Virus record (IMG/VR): IMGVR_UViG_3300023176_002508
Coordinates: 1 to 35,304 of that record
Origin: a virus
DNA: 35,304 nt
Reading direction: 5' to 3' (one strand)
Positions 9,714-17,424 of this stretch are shown here, piece after piece. The translations under genes were made by a program, and so were the position numbers. Position 1 is the stretch's first letter. Every line of letters begins with the position of its first letter. Below the pieces are notes generated by a model, which saw only the letters and a list, made by a program, of their open reading frames with translations, ran no database searches and was not told where the DNA came from.

Positions 9714-11767
9714 TGCCAAGGTATAGGCCAGGGTACAGCAGATCTACTGTTAGTTCTAGAACTGGAGCGGTTTCAGAGACTTCTATTGTTTTTTCTAGTT
9801 CTGGTGGCCATAGTCATGACGGGCTGAATTCTAGCCTGATTGATACAACAAAATATAGCGTGTGGGATTTTCCTGTAAACACGGTGTATTCAACGACTCC
9901 TAGAGCGTCTAGGCAGAACGCTCATATTGATCAGTTTAGAAATTTTATTACTAGTCATGTTGCTGACAATGTGCTTGGTCCTGCCGGTGTTACTTTGCGT
10001 GACAATATTATTAGTGCTAATAATATTATTGCTGGTTCTATAAATTCAAATCTTATTGCTGCTAATACGATTGTTGCTGGTAACATTGCTGCTAATACTA
10101 TTACAACAGATCTGCTTGCTACTGACGCTATAACTTCTTTAAATTATTCGTATACTAGTGGTGATTATTCTGACGCTGGTACTTTTTTTAATTTAAGCGA
10201 TGGTTCTATCACTTCCGCTCAGTTTGCTATTGATTCTAGCGGGAACGCTTCTTTTGCTGGTGATATTTCTGGTGCTTCTGGTACTTTTACTGGCGATCTG
10301 AGTGGTTCTAATATTTCTGGTGGAACTATTGATATTGGTGGTTCCGATTCAACATCTTTTCATGTTGATTCTAGCGGTAATATGTGGTTGGGTGCTTCTA
10401 CTTATGCGGGAGCGGCTAGCAAGTTTAGAGTTTCAAGTGCTGGTGTGCTTACTGCTTCAAGTGCAACTATTACCGGGACTATAAATGCCACAGGTGGTTA
10501 CATTGGTAACAATACCTATGGTTTCAGATTTCAGAACGTAAGCGGCAGCTATTCTAGGCTTTATTCTCTAGATAATACTGGGTCTGCTGCATCGAGGGGA
10601 AACATTGATATCAGAAGTTATGGTGATGTTTTTATTTATTCAACACCGACTTCGGGCGGCCATGCTAATCAGAGTTGGAAAACTTCATTAGTTGGTGAGT
10701 GGGTTCATGTTGAGAGGACAGATGGAACTACCTATAGGCACACCGCACTACTTGGTCAATGGTATGGCGGTAATGCCGGTCCATCAATGGAGCTTAGGTA
10801 TAATAACTCTACAAAAGTTTTGGCTTCAGCACAGTCAACTCATGGAACTTTAGAGTTGTGGAATTCCTCCGCGACAAGGACAATAAACATCAGCGGAAGT
10901 GGGGGTACCATTGAGGCTAGTGGATCTATTTCTGCAACTAGTGTAACGACTAGTAGTGGTGTCACTTCGTATGGTAGATCAATTTTTAGATATGTCAACG
11001 ATGTTAGTCTTTCTGGTGTTAGTGGTTCTATTATTATTGGTGGTGACGGTAGTGGTAATCATATTGCTATTGATAATAATGAAATTATGGCTAAAGCTAA
11101 TGGGACAACTGCTGCGACCCTGAATTTAAACGTTGATGGCGGTGATGTTGTTCTTGGAGGTAGACTTAAGGCTCAAGAGTCTACTGGTTACAGTACGAGT
11201 TGGAGTACTCAACAAATACAATCTATTGGTAGTGGCAATGCTGGTATTGCAATTCGTGCTGGGACTAATACAGGTACTGTTCAGCTTAGAGTGGGCTATA
11301 ATTACCCAGTTTTATATGTAAGAAATCATGATGATTCGGCTAATGCACCTATTCAGGCTGGTAATATTAATGTAGAACAAATTACTAGCACAACTACTTA
11401 TAATACTCCCAACGGAACAAGTGGTCGAAATGTTTTTGTGCTCTCAAGTGGGGTTTTTGGATACTATTCATCTTCAATAAAAACAAAAAAGAATATTGAA
11501 CCAATTCATTATGGATTGTCTGATGTTATGGCAATTAATCCAGTTTCATTTGAATATATTAAGAATGAAGGGGAGCGTCATATTGGTATGATTGAGGAAG
11601 AATTGAGAGAAATTGTCCCTGAGGCTTGCGTCTACGACGAGGATGACCCAGATTTTATTTCATCAATTAATTATTCTCACTTGACTTCTGTGTTAATTAA
11701 AGCAATTCAAGATCTTAAGAATGAAGTTGATGAGTTAAGAAGTGAAATTTCTAACTTTTCTAATTAA
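9713..11767 (+). CDS. Tail fibre with C-terminal S74 intramolecular chaperone
   Basis: A 684-residue fibre. After a short N-terminal attachment region come repeating 'I-A-x-N-I-A' strands (about 100-145, for example 'NIIAGSINSNLIAANTIVAG') typical of trimeric beta-helical shafts, then long Ser/Gly/Thr-rich beta repeats. The last ~100 residues are a peptidase S74 (endosialidase-type) chaperone. It contains 'SSIKTKKNI' with Ser587 and Lys592 in the spacing of the known Ser/Lys self-cleavage pair, then 'GMIEEEL' and a terminal coiled coil. Such domains drive fibre trimerisation and are cut off afterwards. Cleavage just before Ser587 is predicted. The start overlaps the previous stop by one base (TAATG). 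Confidence 0.88.
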   Translation: MPRYRPGYSRSTVSSRTGAVSETSIVFSSSGGHSHDGLNSSLIDTTKYSVWDFPVNTVYSTTPRASRQNAHIDQFRNFITSHVADNVLGPAGVTLRDNIISANNIIAGSINSNLIAANTIVAGNIAANTITTDLLATDAITSLNYSYTSGDYSDAGTFFNLSDGSITSAQFAIDSSGNASFAGDISGASGTFTGDLSGSNISGGTIDIGGSDSTSFHVDSSGNMWLGASTYAGAASKFRVSSAGVLTASSATITGTINATGGYIGNNTYGFRFQNVSGSYSRLYSLDNTGSAASRGNIDIRSYGDVFIYSTPTSGGHANQSWKTSLVGEWVHVERTDGTTYRHTALLGQWYGGNAGPSMELRYNNSTKVLASAQSTHGTLELWNSSATRTINISGSGGTIEASGSISATSVTTSSGVTSYGRSIFRYVNDVSLSGVSGSIIIGGDGSGNHIAIDNNEIMAKANGTTAATLNLNVDGGDVVLGGRLKAQESTGYSTSWSTQQIQSIGSGNAGIAIRAGTNTGTVQLRVGYNYPVLYVRNHDDSANAPIQAGNINVEQITSTTTYNTPNGTSGRNVFVLSSGVFGYYSSSIKTKKNIEPIHYGLSDVMAINPVSFEYIKNEGERHIGMIEEELREIVPEACVYDEDDPDFISSINYSHLTSVLIKAIQDLKNEVDELRSEISNFSN

Positions 11768-11778
11768 CTTTTATCATA

Positions 11779-11784
11779 TAAAAT
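11779..11784 (+). promoter_or_regulatory. -10 promoter element for leaderless gene at 11791
   Basis: TAAAAT lies 12 bases before the ATG at 11791, so transcription would begin at or next to the start codon. No Shine-Dalgarno sequence lies before this ATG. No convincing -35 box is seen. Confidence 0.5.
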
Positions 11785-11790
11785 AGTTAT

Positions 11791-12036
11791 ATGAATAAGC
11801 TTAAGTCTATAATCACCCGCATAATTGCTGTTTTTGCTGCGTCTGCTTTGAGCGTTATTGGTGCTGGCGCTATTGCTGGGATTGAGTTGTGGAAGGCGGC
11901 TATGATGGCTGGTATTGGTGGTATGGCTACTGTGGTTGAGGCACTGGCCAGAGCCTATATGGATGATGGTGTTTTGGATGAAGATGAAATAAATGCTGCT
12001 TTCCATAAGGTTGATAAAAAAGCGGCTTCTGAATAA
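11791..12036 (+). CDS. Small membrane protein, candidate holin
   Basis: An 81-residue protein with two closely spaced hydrophobic segments (about 8-29 and 33-52, Ala/Gly/Ile-rich) and a charged acidic/basic tail that includes 'DDGVLDEDEINAAF'. A basic N-terminus, two membrane segments and a charged C-terminus fit a holin-type membrane protein, and the position just after the tail fibre fits a lysis gene. No endolysin is recognisable beside it, so the lysis role is inference. It appears to be transcribed as a leaderless message from its own -10 element. Confidence 0.5.
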   Translation: MNKLKSIITRIIAVFAASALSVIGAGAIAGIELWKAAMMAGIGGMATVVEALARAYMDDGVLDEDEINAAFHKVDKKAASE

Positions 12037-12045
12037 TTCCTAGTG

Positions 12046-12051
12046 TATAAT
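12046..12051 (+). promoter_or_regulatory. -10 promoter element for gene at 12062
   Basis: A perfect TATAAT in the 25-base gap between genes. The expected start of transcription falls only a few bases before the ATG at 12062, and no ribosome-binding site is present between them, so the message is probably leaderless or nearly so. Confidence 0.55.
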
Positions 12052-12061
12052 AGTAGATAGT

Positions 12062-12730
12062 ATGGCTTACGAAAACTATAGGTTTATTTCTTGGGCAAGC
12101 GGAACACCCATCACTGGTGCTCGCCTAGCTCAAATGTCCACTAATATTGAGCAAGTTAAACTTGCTACGGATGATCGCCCTCAGGGTATTATTAAGTATT
12201 CAAAACTGGCTTCTGCTGGGTCTTATTCTGCTGGCGACGTTGCTAGAAATACTCTTGTCAATCTTCGTGATGACACACCTTCTGGTCAGGACAATCGTGT
12301 AAGTGCAGATGCTAATCGGTATGTTCGCTTGATGGTCACTTTCCCTGGTATCAAGATTAGTGCTAGGGGTGCTGAGGACACAAGGTATGAATTGAGCATT
12401 TATGAAGGGCTTGATACTGACCCCTCTCCTACAGAAGTTGCTAAGTATTACCTTAACCCTCATTTGTATGCTTTTTATGATGTTGCCACGAATGGTGCAT
12501 CAACAACCACTATTGATGTTAGAAGCGGTGGTAATGATGTTTATTTTGGTGCAGGCAGCTATTCTACTGTTATGGATACAAGCACAACTGGTTGGACTAA
12601 TAAAAACTTTTTTGCAAGCATTAAGCGTATCGCTAATTCTGACATGACTAACTCGCCAGGTTATACTGTAATGTCTTCTTCTGGTTCGCCTTTGGAGTTT
12701 TATGCTGAGGATATTGGAGGCACCTCTTAA
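12062..12730 (+). CDS. Phage structural protein (putative fibre/appendage)
   Basis: A 222-residue protein. It opens with 'YENYRFISWASGTPITGARL', a pattern familiar from small phage virion proteins found downstream of tail genes ('RF.SW..GTPIT...L.QM..N'). The rest is a beta-rich, Ser/Thr/Gly/Asp-rich sequence without membrane segments or catalytic motifs. A virion appendage or fibre-like protein is most likely, from that N-terminal pattern and from position. The start is supported by the upstream TATAAT with almost no leader. Confidence 0.6.
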   Translation: MAYENYRFISWASGTPITGARLAQMSTNIEQVKLATDDRPQGIIKYSKLASAGSYSAGDVARNTLVNLRDDTPSGQDNRVSADANRYVRLMVTFPGIKISARGAEDTRYELSIYEGLDTDPSPTEVAKYYLNPHLYAFYDVATNGASTTTIDVRSGGNDVYFGAGSYSTVMDTSTTGWTNKNFFASIKRIANSDMTNSPGYTVMSSSGSPLEFYAEDIGGTS

Positions 12731-12732
12731 TA

Positions 12733-13155
12733 GTGAGCCTCGCTTCTCAGCGTAAAGACATTGATTGGGTTGCTGCAAACAACTCTGGTAAGGATAACCA
12801 TAATTACTCTGGTGGTAAGTACATAGATAATAAAGGTTACGTTAAAGTGTTAAACCCTTCTCATCCAAAAAACATTAAGGGTTATGTGTATGAGCATAGG
12901 GTTGTTCTTGAAAACTATCTTGGTCGCTTCCTAGAGAATTGGGAGACTGTTCATCACATTAATGAAATCAAGACGGATAATCGAGTCGAGAATCTTTTCT
13001 TGTGTACAGTTAAAGAACACAGCGCTATTCACAGAGAGGGTAAGCGTATTTCTATTGATCAGAAGAATAAGGCAAGGGAGGTTGTCAGGAAGACAAAGCC
13101 CCACTTGCATAAGCGTCAGAAGTCCTTGAGAGCACCTCGGGAAAAATTTTCCTAA
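12733..13155 (+). CDS. HNH endonuclease
   Basis: A 140-residue protein starting with GTG two bases after the previous stop. The HNH core is clear: 'EHRVVLENYLGR' (His55), 'VHHINEIKTDNRVENL' (His74, His75, Asn77, Asn83, Asn87) and a downstream 'KEHSAIH'. This is the HNH_3-type arrangement found in free-standing homing endonucleases of phages. A DNA nicking or cutting function is expected; the target is unknown. The C-terminus is basic, consistent with DNA binding. No intron is evident around it, so it is probably a selfish or intergenic homing nuclease inserted between the structural and replication modules. Confidence 0.85.
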   Translation: MSLASQRKDIDWVAANNSGKDNHNYSGGKYIDNKGYVKVLNPSHPKNIKGYVYEHRVVLENYLGRFLENWETVHHINEIKTDNRVENLFLCTVKEHSAIHREGKRISIDQKNKAREVVRKTKPHLHKRQKSLRAPREKFS

Positions 13156-13191
13156 TCAGACACATCGCCTCTGCTGTTCTGGTAGCATTGC

Positions 13192-13197
13192 TATAAT
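13192..13197 (+). promoter_or_regulatory. Extended -10 promoter for metallophosphoesterase operon
   Basis: TATAAT preceded by TGC gives an extended -10 (TGnTATAAT) with no clear -35. It lies in the 63-base gap after the HNH gene. The short leader contains GAGG at 13211-13214, just before the ATG at 13219. It would drive the metallophosphoesterase and possibly the next gene. Confidence 0.55.
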
Positions 13198-13218
13198 CCC
13201 ATTAACCAGTGAGGTTTT

Positions 13219-14388
13219 ATGAAAGTATGTGGAGCAGAAGGGTGTAACCTTGAGTTCACTCCTAACTCGTCTAACCAGAAATATGCAGATTCGACTTGTC
13301 GCAAGACTTTAGATAGTCTTGGGGTTTGTAGATATCGTAAAGAGAATGGATTGGTAGAAATGCCTGTAGATATTACATCTGGTGAAACTCCAGATTCAGA
13401 TGCAGAATTACGCATCGCTTACGCTAGACTCCAGAAGGAGTACGATAAAGTTAAGAACAAAAAAGATGATCTTGTTGATGCTGTGTATCGTGCTACTTTG
13501 GAACTTGACACAACTGTCAAGGCACCAAAGGTAAAGGTTCCCCCTAAGGATAAGCGTAAAGGTAAGACTGAAGAGGTTGCAGTTGCTGTTATTGCTGACT
13601 GGCAACTTGCTAAGGTTACTCCTGATTACAACTCAGAGGTCTGTGAGCAGCGTATTGAGCAGTATGCTCAGAAGATTATTGATTTGACTGAGATTCAGCG
13701 TGCAGATCATCCTGTAAAGAAGCTGCATGTGTGGGCTTTGGGTGATATTGTTGAAGGTGAGTTAATCTTTCCAGGTCAGTCGTTTTTGATTGATGGAGGT
13801 TTGTATCGTCAGGTTACTGTTGATGGCCCTCGTATTCTTAAGAATTTTTTAACTAAGATGCTTGAGAATTTTGATGAGGTTCATTTTACCGGTGTTATTG
13901 GTAATCATGGGGCTATTGGTGGCAGGGGTCGTAGAGATCATGATCCTGAGACCAATGCTGACAGAATGCTGTATCGTGTAGTACAATGGATGTTTGAGAA
14001 GGAAAAACGTATAACTTTTGATATTCCTGATGGCAGGGGTGAAAAGCACTGGTTTGCTGTGCCTCAAATCGGTAATTACAAGAGTTTGCTTTGCCACGGT
14101 GATCAATTCAATGGTTTATCTTCATTCTATTCGTTCCAGAAAAAGGTGTATGGATGGAAGGTTGGTGCTCTTGGAGAAGACTTTGATGATGTCTATCTTG
14201 GTCACTGGCACACTCCAACAAAGATGACGTTTAATACAATTCAGGTTAGAGTGTCAGGCAGTCCTGAATCTACAAACACTTATGCTATGGAAAGTCTTGC
14301 TGCTATTGGGCGACCTTCTCAGCCTTTGATGTTTGTTCACCCTGACAAGGGTATAGTCACAGCGGAATATAACTGCTGGTTAGACTAA
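13219..14388 (+). CDS. Calcineurin-like metallophosphoesterase
   Basis: A 389-residue protein. The N-terminus (1-40) has four Cys in a small zinc-binding pattern ('CGAEGC', 'STC', 'GVC'). A coiled linker follows. From about 118 the metallophosphoesterase signature runs in order: 'ADWQ' (Asp127, Gln129), 'GDIVEGE' (Gly175-Asp176), 'GNHG' (Asn229-His230), 'HGD' (His293) and 'GHWH' (His329, His331). These coordinate a two-metal centre. Gln129 replaces the usual His of the first DxH motif, a substitution seen in many phage members. The enzyme likely cleaves phosphodiester bonds, perhaps in nucleic acid, but the substrate cannot be read from sequence. Its own promoter lies at 13192. Confidence 0.85.
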   Translation: MKVCGAEGCNLEFTPNSSNQKYADSTCRKTLDSLGVCRYRKENGLVEMPVDITSGETPDSDAELRIAYARLQKEYDKVKNKKDDLVDAVYRATLELDTTVKAPKVKVPPKDKRKGKTEEVAVAVIADWQLAKVTPDYNSEVCEQRIEQYAQKIIDLTEIQRADHPVKKLHVWALGDIVEGELIFPGQSFLIDGGLYRQVTVDGPRILKNFLTKMLENFDEVHFTGVIGNHGAIGGRGRRDHDPETNADRMLYRVVQWMFEKEKRITFDIPDGRGEKHWFAVPQIGNYKSLLCHGDQFNGLSSFYSFQKKVYGWKVGALGEDFDDVYLGHWHTPTKMTFNTIQVRVSGSPESTNTYAMESLAAIGRPSQPLMFVHPDKGIVTAEYNCWLD

Positions 14389-14398
14389 GGAGGAAATA

Positions 14399-14596
14399 AT
14401 GATTACATTATCAGATGCAAACAAGAAGATGATCGCATCTTATGGGCGTAGCGTTATCGGCGCTGCTCTCGCTACTTACACGGCTACTAATGACTGGAAG
14501 ATGGCTCTCAACTCGCTTTGGGCGGCTCTTATTCCTGTTGCTATGCGCTTTCTTAATCCCGGAGACAATGCCTTCGGTAAGAATGCTGATGCCTGA
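14399..14596 (+). CDS. Small membrane protein, holin-like
   Basis: A 65-residue protein with an excellent ribosome site (AAGGAGG at 14389-14395). It has two hydrophobic stretches ('SVIGAALATYTA' and 'LWAALIPVAMRFL') separated by a short polar turn, and ends in 'NPGDNAFG'. The form 'YGRS..GA..A.Y......W..AL...WAA..P...R.LNP.D.AFG' is familiar from small phage membrane proteins often labelled holin. The lysis role is inference; a membrane location is likely. It follows the metallophosphoesterase by ten bases, so the two are probably cotranscribed. Confidence 0.55.
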   Translation: MITLSDANKKMIASYGRSVIGAALATYTATNDWKMALNSLWAALIPVAMRFLNPGDNAFGKNADA

Positions 14597-14637
14597 TAGG
14601 TAAAAATTCAATACTACGCCCCTTCACACAGAAAGAA

Positions 14638-14646
14638 TGATAAAAT
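14638..14646 (+). promoter_or_regulatory. Extended -10 promoter for leaderless gene at 14653
   Basis: TGA followed by TAAAAT (14641-14646), an extended -10 form. The TAAAAT begins exactly 12 bases before the ATG at 14653, the same spacing as at 11779. No ribosome site lies between, so the message should start at the ATG. It would drive the zinc-ribbon, MerR, WhiB and replication operon. Confidence 0.55.
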
Positions 14647-14652
14647 ATTCAT

Positions 14653-14847
14653 ATGGATATTAAAAGCAAAGTCCGTTTGAACTGCGTCAAGTGTGGAGGG
14701 GCTAAGTATTCTGATGATCCGTACCTCCTCAACGGTGTTATGCACACAGATGTGATATGTCTTATGTGTGGTGACTTGAAAAGCATTGAACTTGATCGCT
14801 TTAATAAGATGGTAGTTCAGTTAAATAAAGGTTTGGGTCGCAAGTAG
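14653..14847 (+). CDS. Small zinc-ribbon protein
   Basis: A 64-residue protein with two CxxC knuckles ('CVKCGG' near residue 11 and 'CLMCGD' near residue 37) about 25 residues apart, a classic zinc-ribbon layout. The C-terminus is basic. Zinc-ribbon proteins of this size in phages often bind nucleic acid or act as small regulators, but no specific family is recognised. It is the first gene of the likely early operon and has a leaderless promoter. It overlaps the next gene by one base. Confidence 0.65.
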   Translation: MDIKSKVRLNCVKCGGAKYSDDPYLLNGVMHTDVICLMCGDLKSIELDRFNKMVVQLNKGLGRK

Positions 14848-15311
14848 TGCTTTCAGATAAGATTATTCAAAACAAAATTTATTTGTACAAAAACGAATAC
14901 TATAAGGTGAAAAAGATTCTTCGTCAGAAGCAGTATGTCGTAATTCAGAGCATGAAAGATGGCGAGGAGATTGAGATGCCTCTTGTCGGCTCAGAAATTT
15001 TGCTGTCTAGAGCATATACGATTGGTGAAGTTGCTAAGATCGTTGAGCGCAGACCTGATACAATTAGAAAGTACGAGAGGGATGGTTTGATTCCTAAGCC
15101 TCATCCGATAGGCGCAGAGTACCCATCTTATTCAAATTGGAGAATCTACAAAAGTTCTGACATATATGAGATCGTTGAGTTTTTCTCAAACAGGACGCCA
15201 GGTCGTCCAGTTAAGCAAGCCGCAGGAAATAAACTTGTGGAAAACAAGGTAAAGCAATTAAACCAAAAGGTAAAATTAGTAAGTAGAGGTAATGCAAGTG
15301 CAAGAAGTTGA
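14847..15311 (+). CDS. MerR-type helix-turn-helix protein
   Basis: A 154-residue protein with GTG start overlapping the previous TAG by one base. The N-terminal ~50 residues are a small basic beta domain. Residues about 55-110 form a MerR winged-helix domain: 'AYTIGEVAKIVERRPDTIRK', then 'YERDGLIPKP', then 'WRIYKSSDIYEI'. The C-terminal tail is basic and Lys/Asn-rich, without the effector-binding domain of full MerR regulators. Binding DNA as a transcription regulator or as an architectural or replication protein is plausible. It sits among other small regulators ahead of the replication genes. Confidence 0.78.
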   Translation: MLSDKIIQNKIYLYKNEYYKVKKILRQKQYVVIQSMKDGEEIEMPLVGSEILLSRAYTIGEVAKIVERRPDTIRKYERDGLIPKPHPIGAEYPSYSNWRIYKSSDIYEIVEFFSNRTPGRPVKQAAGNKLVENKVKQLNQKVKLVSRGNASARS

Positions 15312-15495
15312 AATTTGGGCATCAATTGGTATCACAAAGAATCTTGGTAATTATGAGTCTTTGAGACTTGATGCTGGTGCAAGAGTAAAGGCTTCGTCTG
15401 AAAATGACGAGCAGGCTTGGGCTGAACTGTGGAAGGCTGTTGATGAACAGATTGAGTCTAAGCTTCGGGAGCTAGATAGCGAGAATGAAGGCTGA
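15292..15495 (+). CDS. Conserved small phage protein, function unknown
   Basis: A 67-residue acidic protein that overlaps the MerR-like gene by 20 bases. The stretch 'SIGITKNLGNYESLRLDAGA' followed by an amphipathic acidic helix ('AWAELWKAVDEQIESKLREL') resembles small proteins encoded in many phage replication modules, in which a beta hairpin precedes a helix. No catalytic residues, cysteines or membrane segments are present. Translational coupling with both neighbours is suggested by the overlaps. Function is not known. Confidence 0.6.
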   Translation: MQVQEVEIWASIGITKNLGNYESLRLDAGARVKASSENDEQAWAELWKAVDEQIESKLRELDSENEG

Positions 15496-15781
15496 ATGGC
15501 AATCCCTAGCAAAATGCAAAAGGGACGATCATCCATCTAGATGGTTGTCCTCTAATATAGACCATATTAATTATGCAAAAGATGTTTGTAGGTCGTGTCA
15601 GGTCAGAATTGAATGTCTGTACTCAGCGATTTACGACAAGGAAGAATTTGTAGGTGTAAATGGTGGAATGTCAGAGATTGAGTATCTGCTTAGAACTTGG
15701 GAGCCGGTAGGAGATAATGAAGAAACTAACTGGAGAAAGTCTGATAAACTTATTCAAGACCTATTCAGAGAAATCGCATAA
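15485..15781 (+). CDS. WhiB-like Fe-S transcription regulator
   Basis: A 98-residue protein with the WhiB cysteine set: Cys11, then Cys35-x2-Cys38-x5-Cys44, which hold a 4Fe-4S cluster, followed by the 'GVNGGM' turn (usually GVWGG or GIWGG) and a 'SEIEY' helix. WhiB proteins work with the principal sigma factor in Actinobacteria and are also encoded by mycobacteriophages. The turn has Asn in place of the usual Trp, a notable change because that Trp contacts sigma in studied homologues. The C-terminal ~25 residues lack the Arg/Lys-rich DNA-binding tail of host WhiB proteins. This gene is the best indicator of an actinobacterial host. It overlaps the previous gene by 11 bases. Confidence 0.85.
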   Translation: MKAEWQSLAKCKRDDHPSRWLSSNIDHINYAKDVCRSCQVRIECLYSAIYDKEEFVGVNGGMSEIEYLLRTWEPVGDNEETNWRKSDKLIQDLFREIA

Positions 15782-16025
15782 ACTTTTTATTCCAGATTCC
15801 CCACGACAAGAGCAAGTTGCTGATAGTCTTGCTAAGCATTACGACGGGGAACTCTTAGAAAAGGCGGTTAAGTGGTACATTGAGAATAGGACAGGTCCAT
15901 TTCTTGTATTCGAGTTTGCAGTTGAATCTAGAGAGATGGTCGAAAAGGTTAAGTATGAGAACGAGGCTAAGTCTCGCTTTCAGGATATCGTAGAAGAAAC
16001 ACGCAAGAGAATGGAAAATTCTTGA
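15717..16025 (+). CDS. Small protein upstream of helicase, possible helicase loader
   Basis: A 102-residue, mostly helical, charged protein. It overlaps the WhiB gene by 65 bases and the helicase start by four (TTGA), so it is strongly coupled to the helicase. AGGAG lies close before its ATG. The pattern '...LLEKAVKWYIENRTGPFLVFEF' is similar to small phage proteins encoded directly before replicative helicases, which is why a helicase-loading or accessory role is suggested. No ATPase motif is present, so it is not a DnaC-type AAA+ loader. Function is inferred from position only. Confidence 0.5.
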   Translation: MKKLTGESLINLFKTYSEKSHKLFIPDSPRQEQVADSLAKHYDGELLEKAVKWYIENRTGPFLVFEFAVESREMVEKVKYENEAKSRFQDIVEETRKRMENS

Positions 16026-17242
16026 ACTACGAAATAAAGTTGCTCAATTCAATTATTGAGACAAACGATTATGTTGACGCTGTAAATAGCGGTGTTGAGA
16101 ATGTATTTATTGAGTACAGAGATGTATGGAATTTTGTTGTCGCTCACTATGACGATCATGGCAAGGTTCCATCTAAGGATACTGTAAAGTCTCACTTCTC
16201 TGACTTTGAGTTCTTCAACACCCCCGAACCTCTTGCTTACTATGTTGATGAAGCGAAGAAAGAATCTCTTTCTTTTCAGACTCGTCAGATAGTGGCAAAG
16301 GCTCACTCTCTTATCGGAGAGGTAGGGCCGAAAGATGCTTTGTCATATTTGATGGAGCAGACAAGCAAACTCTATAAGTACTCTAGTTCACTCAAAGATA
16401 CCGATTTGGTATCAGAATGGCGTGATCGTTACGAGGATCTTAAAGAGCGTTCACTGAACCCTGACAAGCACACTGTTGGTATCCCTAGCGGTGTTGATGT
16501 CATTGATAAGACGTTTGGTGGATGGCAGGCCGGAGACTTTATTGTCTTGCTGGGCTGGACTGGTGTTGGTAAGTCATTCATTGCACGACTGTTTGCAGTC
16601 AATGCTTGGAAGGCTGGCTATCGACCTATGATTATCTCTCTTGAGATGAATAAGAAGCAGGAGGGGCAAAGGCTTGATACTCTTCTTAATAACGGTGAAG
16701 GCCATTTTACCAACACAGACTTGATCAAAGCTAATCCTGACATTGTTGATGGATATGAATCTTGGGCTGAGGGTACGTTCGAAGGTAAGCAACCAATCTA
16801 TTTGATCACATCAGAAGGTTTGGAGACTGCTGACCAGAACATGGTTCAGGCTAAGATTGATCAGTACCAGCCTGACATGGTTATTCTTGACTATCATGGT
16901 TTGTTCGATGACGCTACTGGCGCTCGTAATGAAACCGAGAAGGCTAAGAACTTGTCAAAGGCTTTTAAAAGAATTGCTGTGAAGAACAATGTGCCTATTA
17001 TTGACGTAGCAGCAGTGACTATGGCGGAAGGTCATGGGGATAGACCACCTGAACTTGAAGAAGTTGCATGGTCGAAGCAGTTAGCATATGACGCTGACTT
17101 GGTTCTTGCTATTCATCGTGAGTTCAACTCTGATCTCTTCCAAGTGGTTTCTAGGAAGGTTCGTAGAGCAACTCATTTTGGGTTCTATTTAAGGTGGAAT
17201 TTGGAAACAGGAAAGTGGGCAGAGGAATGGGACGTAGGGTAA
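16022..17242 (+). CDS. DnaB-like replicative DNA helicase
   Basis: A 406-residue RecA-fold hexameric helicase that unwinds DNA at the phage fork. It starts with TTG in a TTGA overlap. The N-terminal ~130 residues are helical. 'GIPSGVDVIDKTFGGWQAGD' leads into Walker A 'GWTGVGKS' (178-185). Next come 'SLEMNKKQ' (H1a-like Glu), Walker B 'MVILDYHGL', the H3-like loop with 'DVAAVTMAEG', and an 'LAIHREFN' strand near the C-terminus. The order matches DnaB/SF4 helicases. The gene is followed at a one-base overlap by a small protein and then by the primase, a normal helicase-primase arrangement. Confidence 0.9.
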   Translation: MNYEIKLLNSIIETNDYVDAVNSGVENVFIEYRDVWNFVVAHYDDHGKVPSKDTVKSHFSDFEFFNTPEPLAYYVDEAKKESLSFQTRQIVAKAHSLIGEVGPKDALSYLMEQTSKLYKYSSSLKDTDLVSEWRDRYEDLKERSLNPDKHTVGIPSGVDVIDKTFGGWQAGDFIVLLGWTGVGKSFIARLFAVNAWKAGYRPMIISLEMNKKQEGQRLDTLLNNGEGHFTNTDLIKANPDIVDGYESWAEGTFEGKQPIYLITSEGLETADQNMVQAKIDQYQPDMVILDYHGLFDDATGARNETEKAKNLSKAFKRIAVKNNVPIIDVAAVTMAEGHGDRPPELEEVAWSKQLAYDADLVLAIHREFNSDLFQVVSRKVRRATHFGFYLRWNLETGKWAEEWDVG

Positions 17243-17424
17243 TGGATAAGCCCTTCTACACATTGGACGGTGCTGCTGCTGATATTGAAACTATCATCAG
17301 ACTTCGTTCATGGATGGAAGATGAGGTGAAGAAGAAGCAAGGTGGGTTTAAGTCCACCTCTTTGATTACTGATTACGACGAAGAGACTGAAACTTTTGAA
17401 TTCAAACTTCACTTCCACAGGTAA
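17242..17424 (+). CDS. Small conserved protein between helicase and primase
   Basis: A 60-residue protein. The ATG at 17242 overlaps the helicase stop by one base (TAATG) and was preferred to an upstream ATG at 17194 lying inside the helicase. It has an N-terminal helix ('DIETIIRLRSWMEDEVKKKQ') and a C-terminal beta hairpin rich in Glu, Thr and Phe. No motif is recognised. It overlaps the primase start by 29 bases. Translational coupling suggests a link to the helicase-primase module. Confidence 0.55.
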   Translation: MDKPFYTLDGAAADIETIIRLRSWMEDEVKKKQGGFKSTSLITDYDEETETFEFKLHFHR

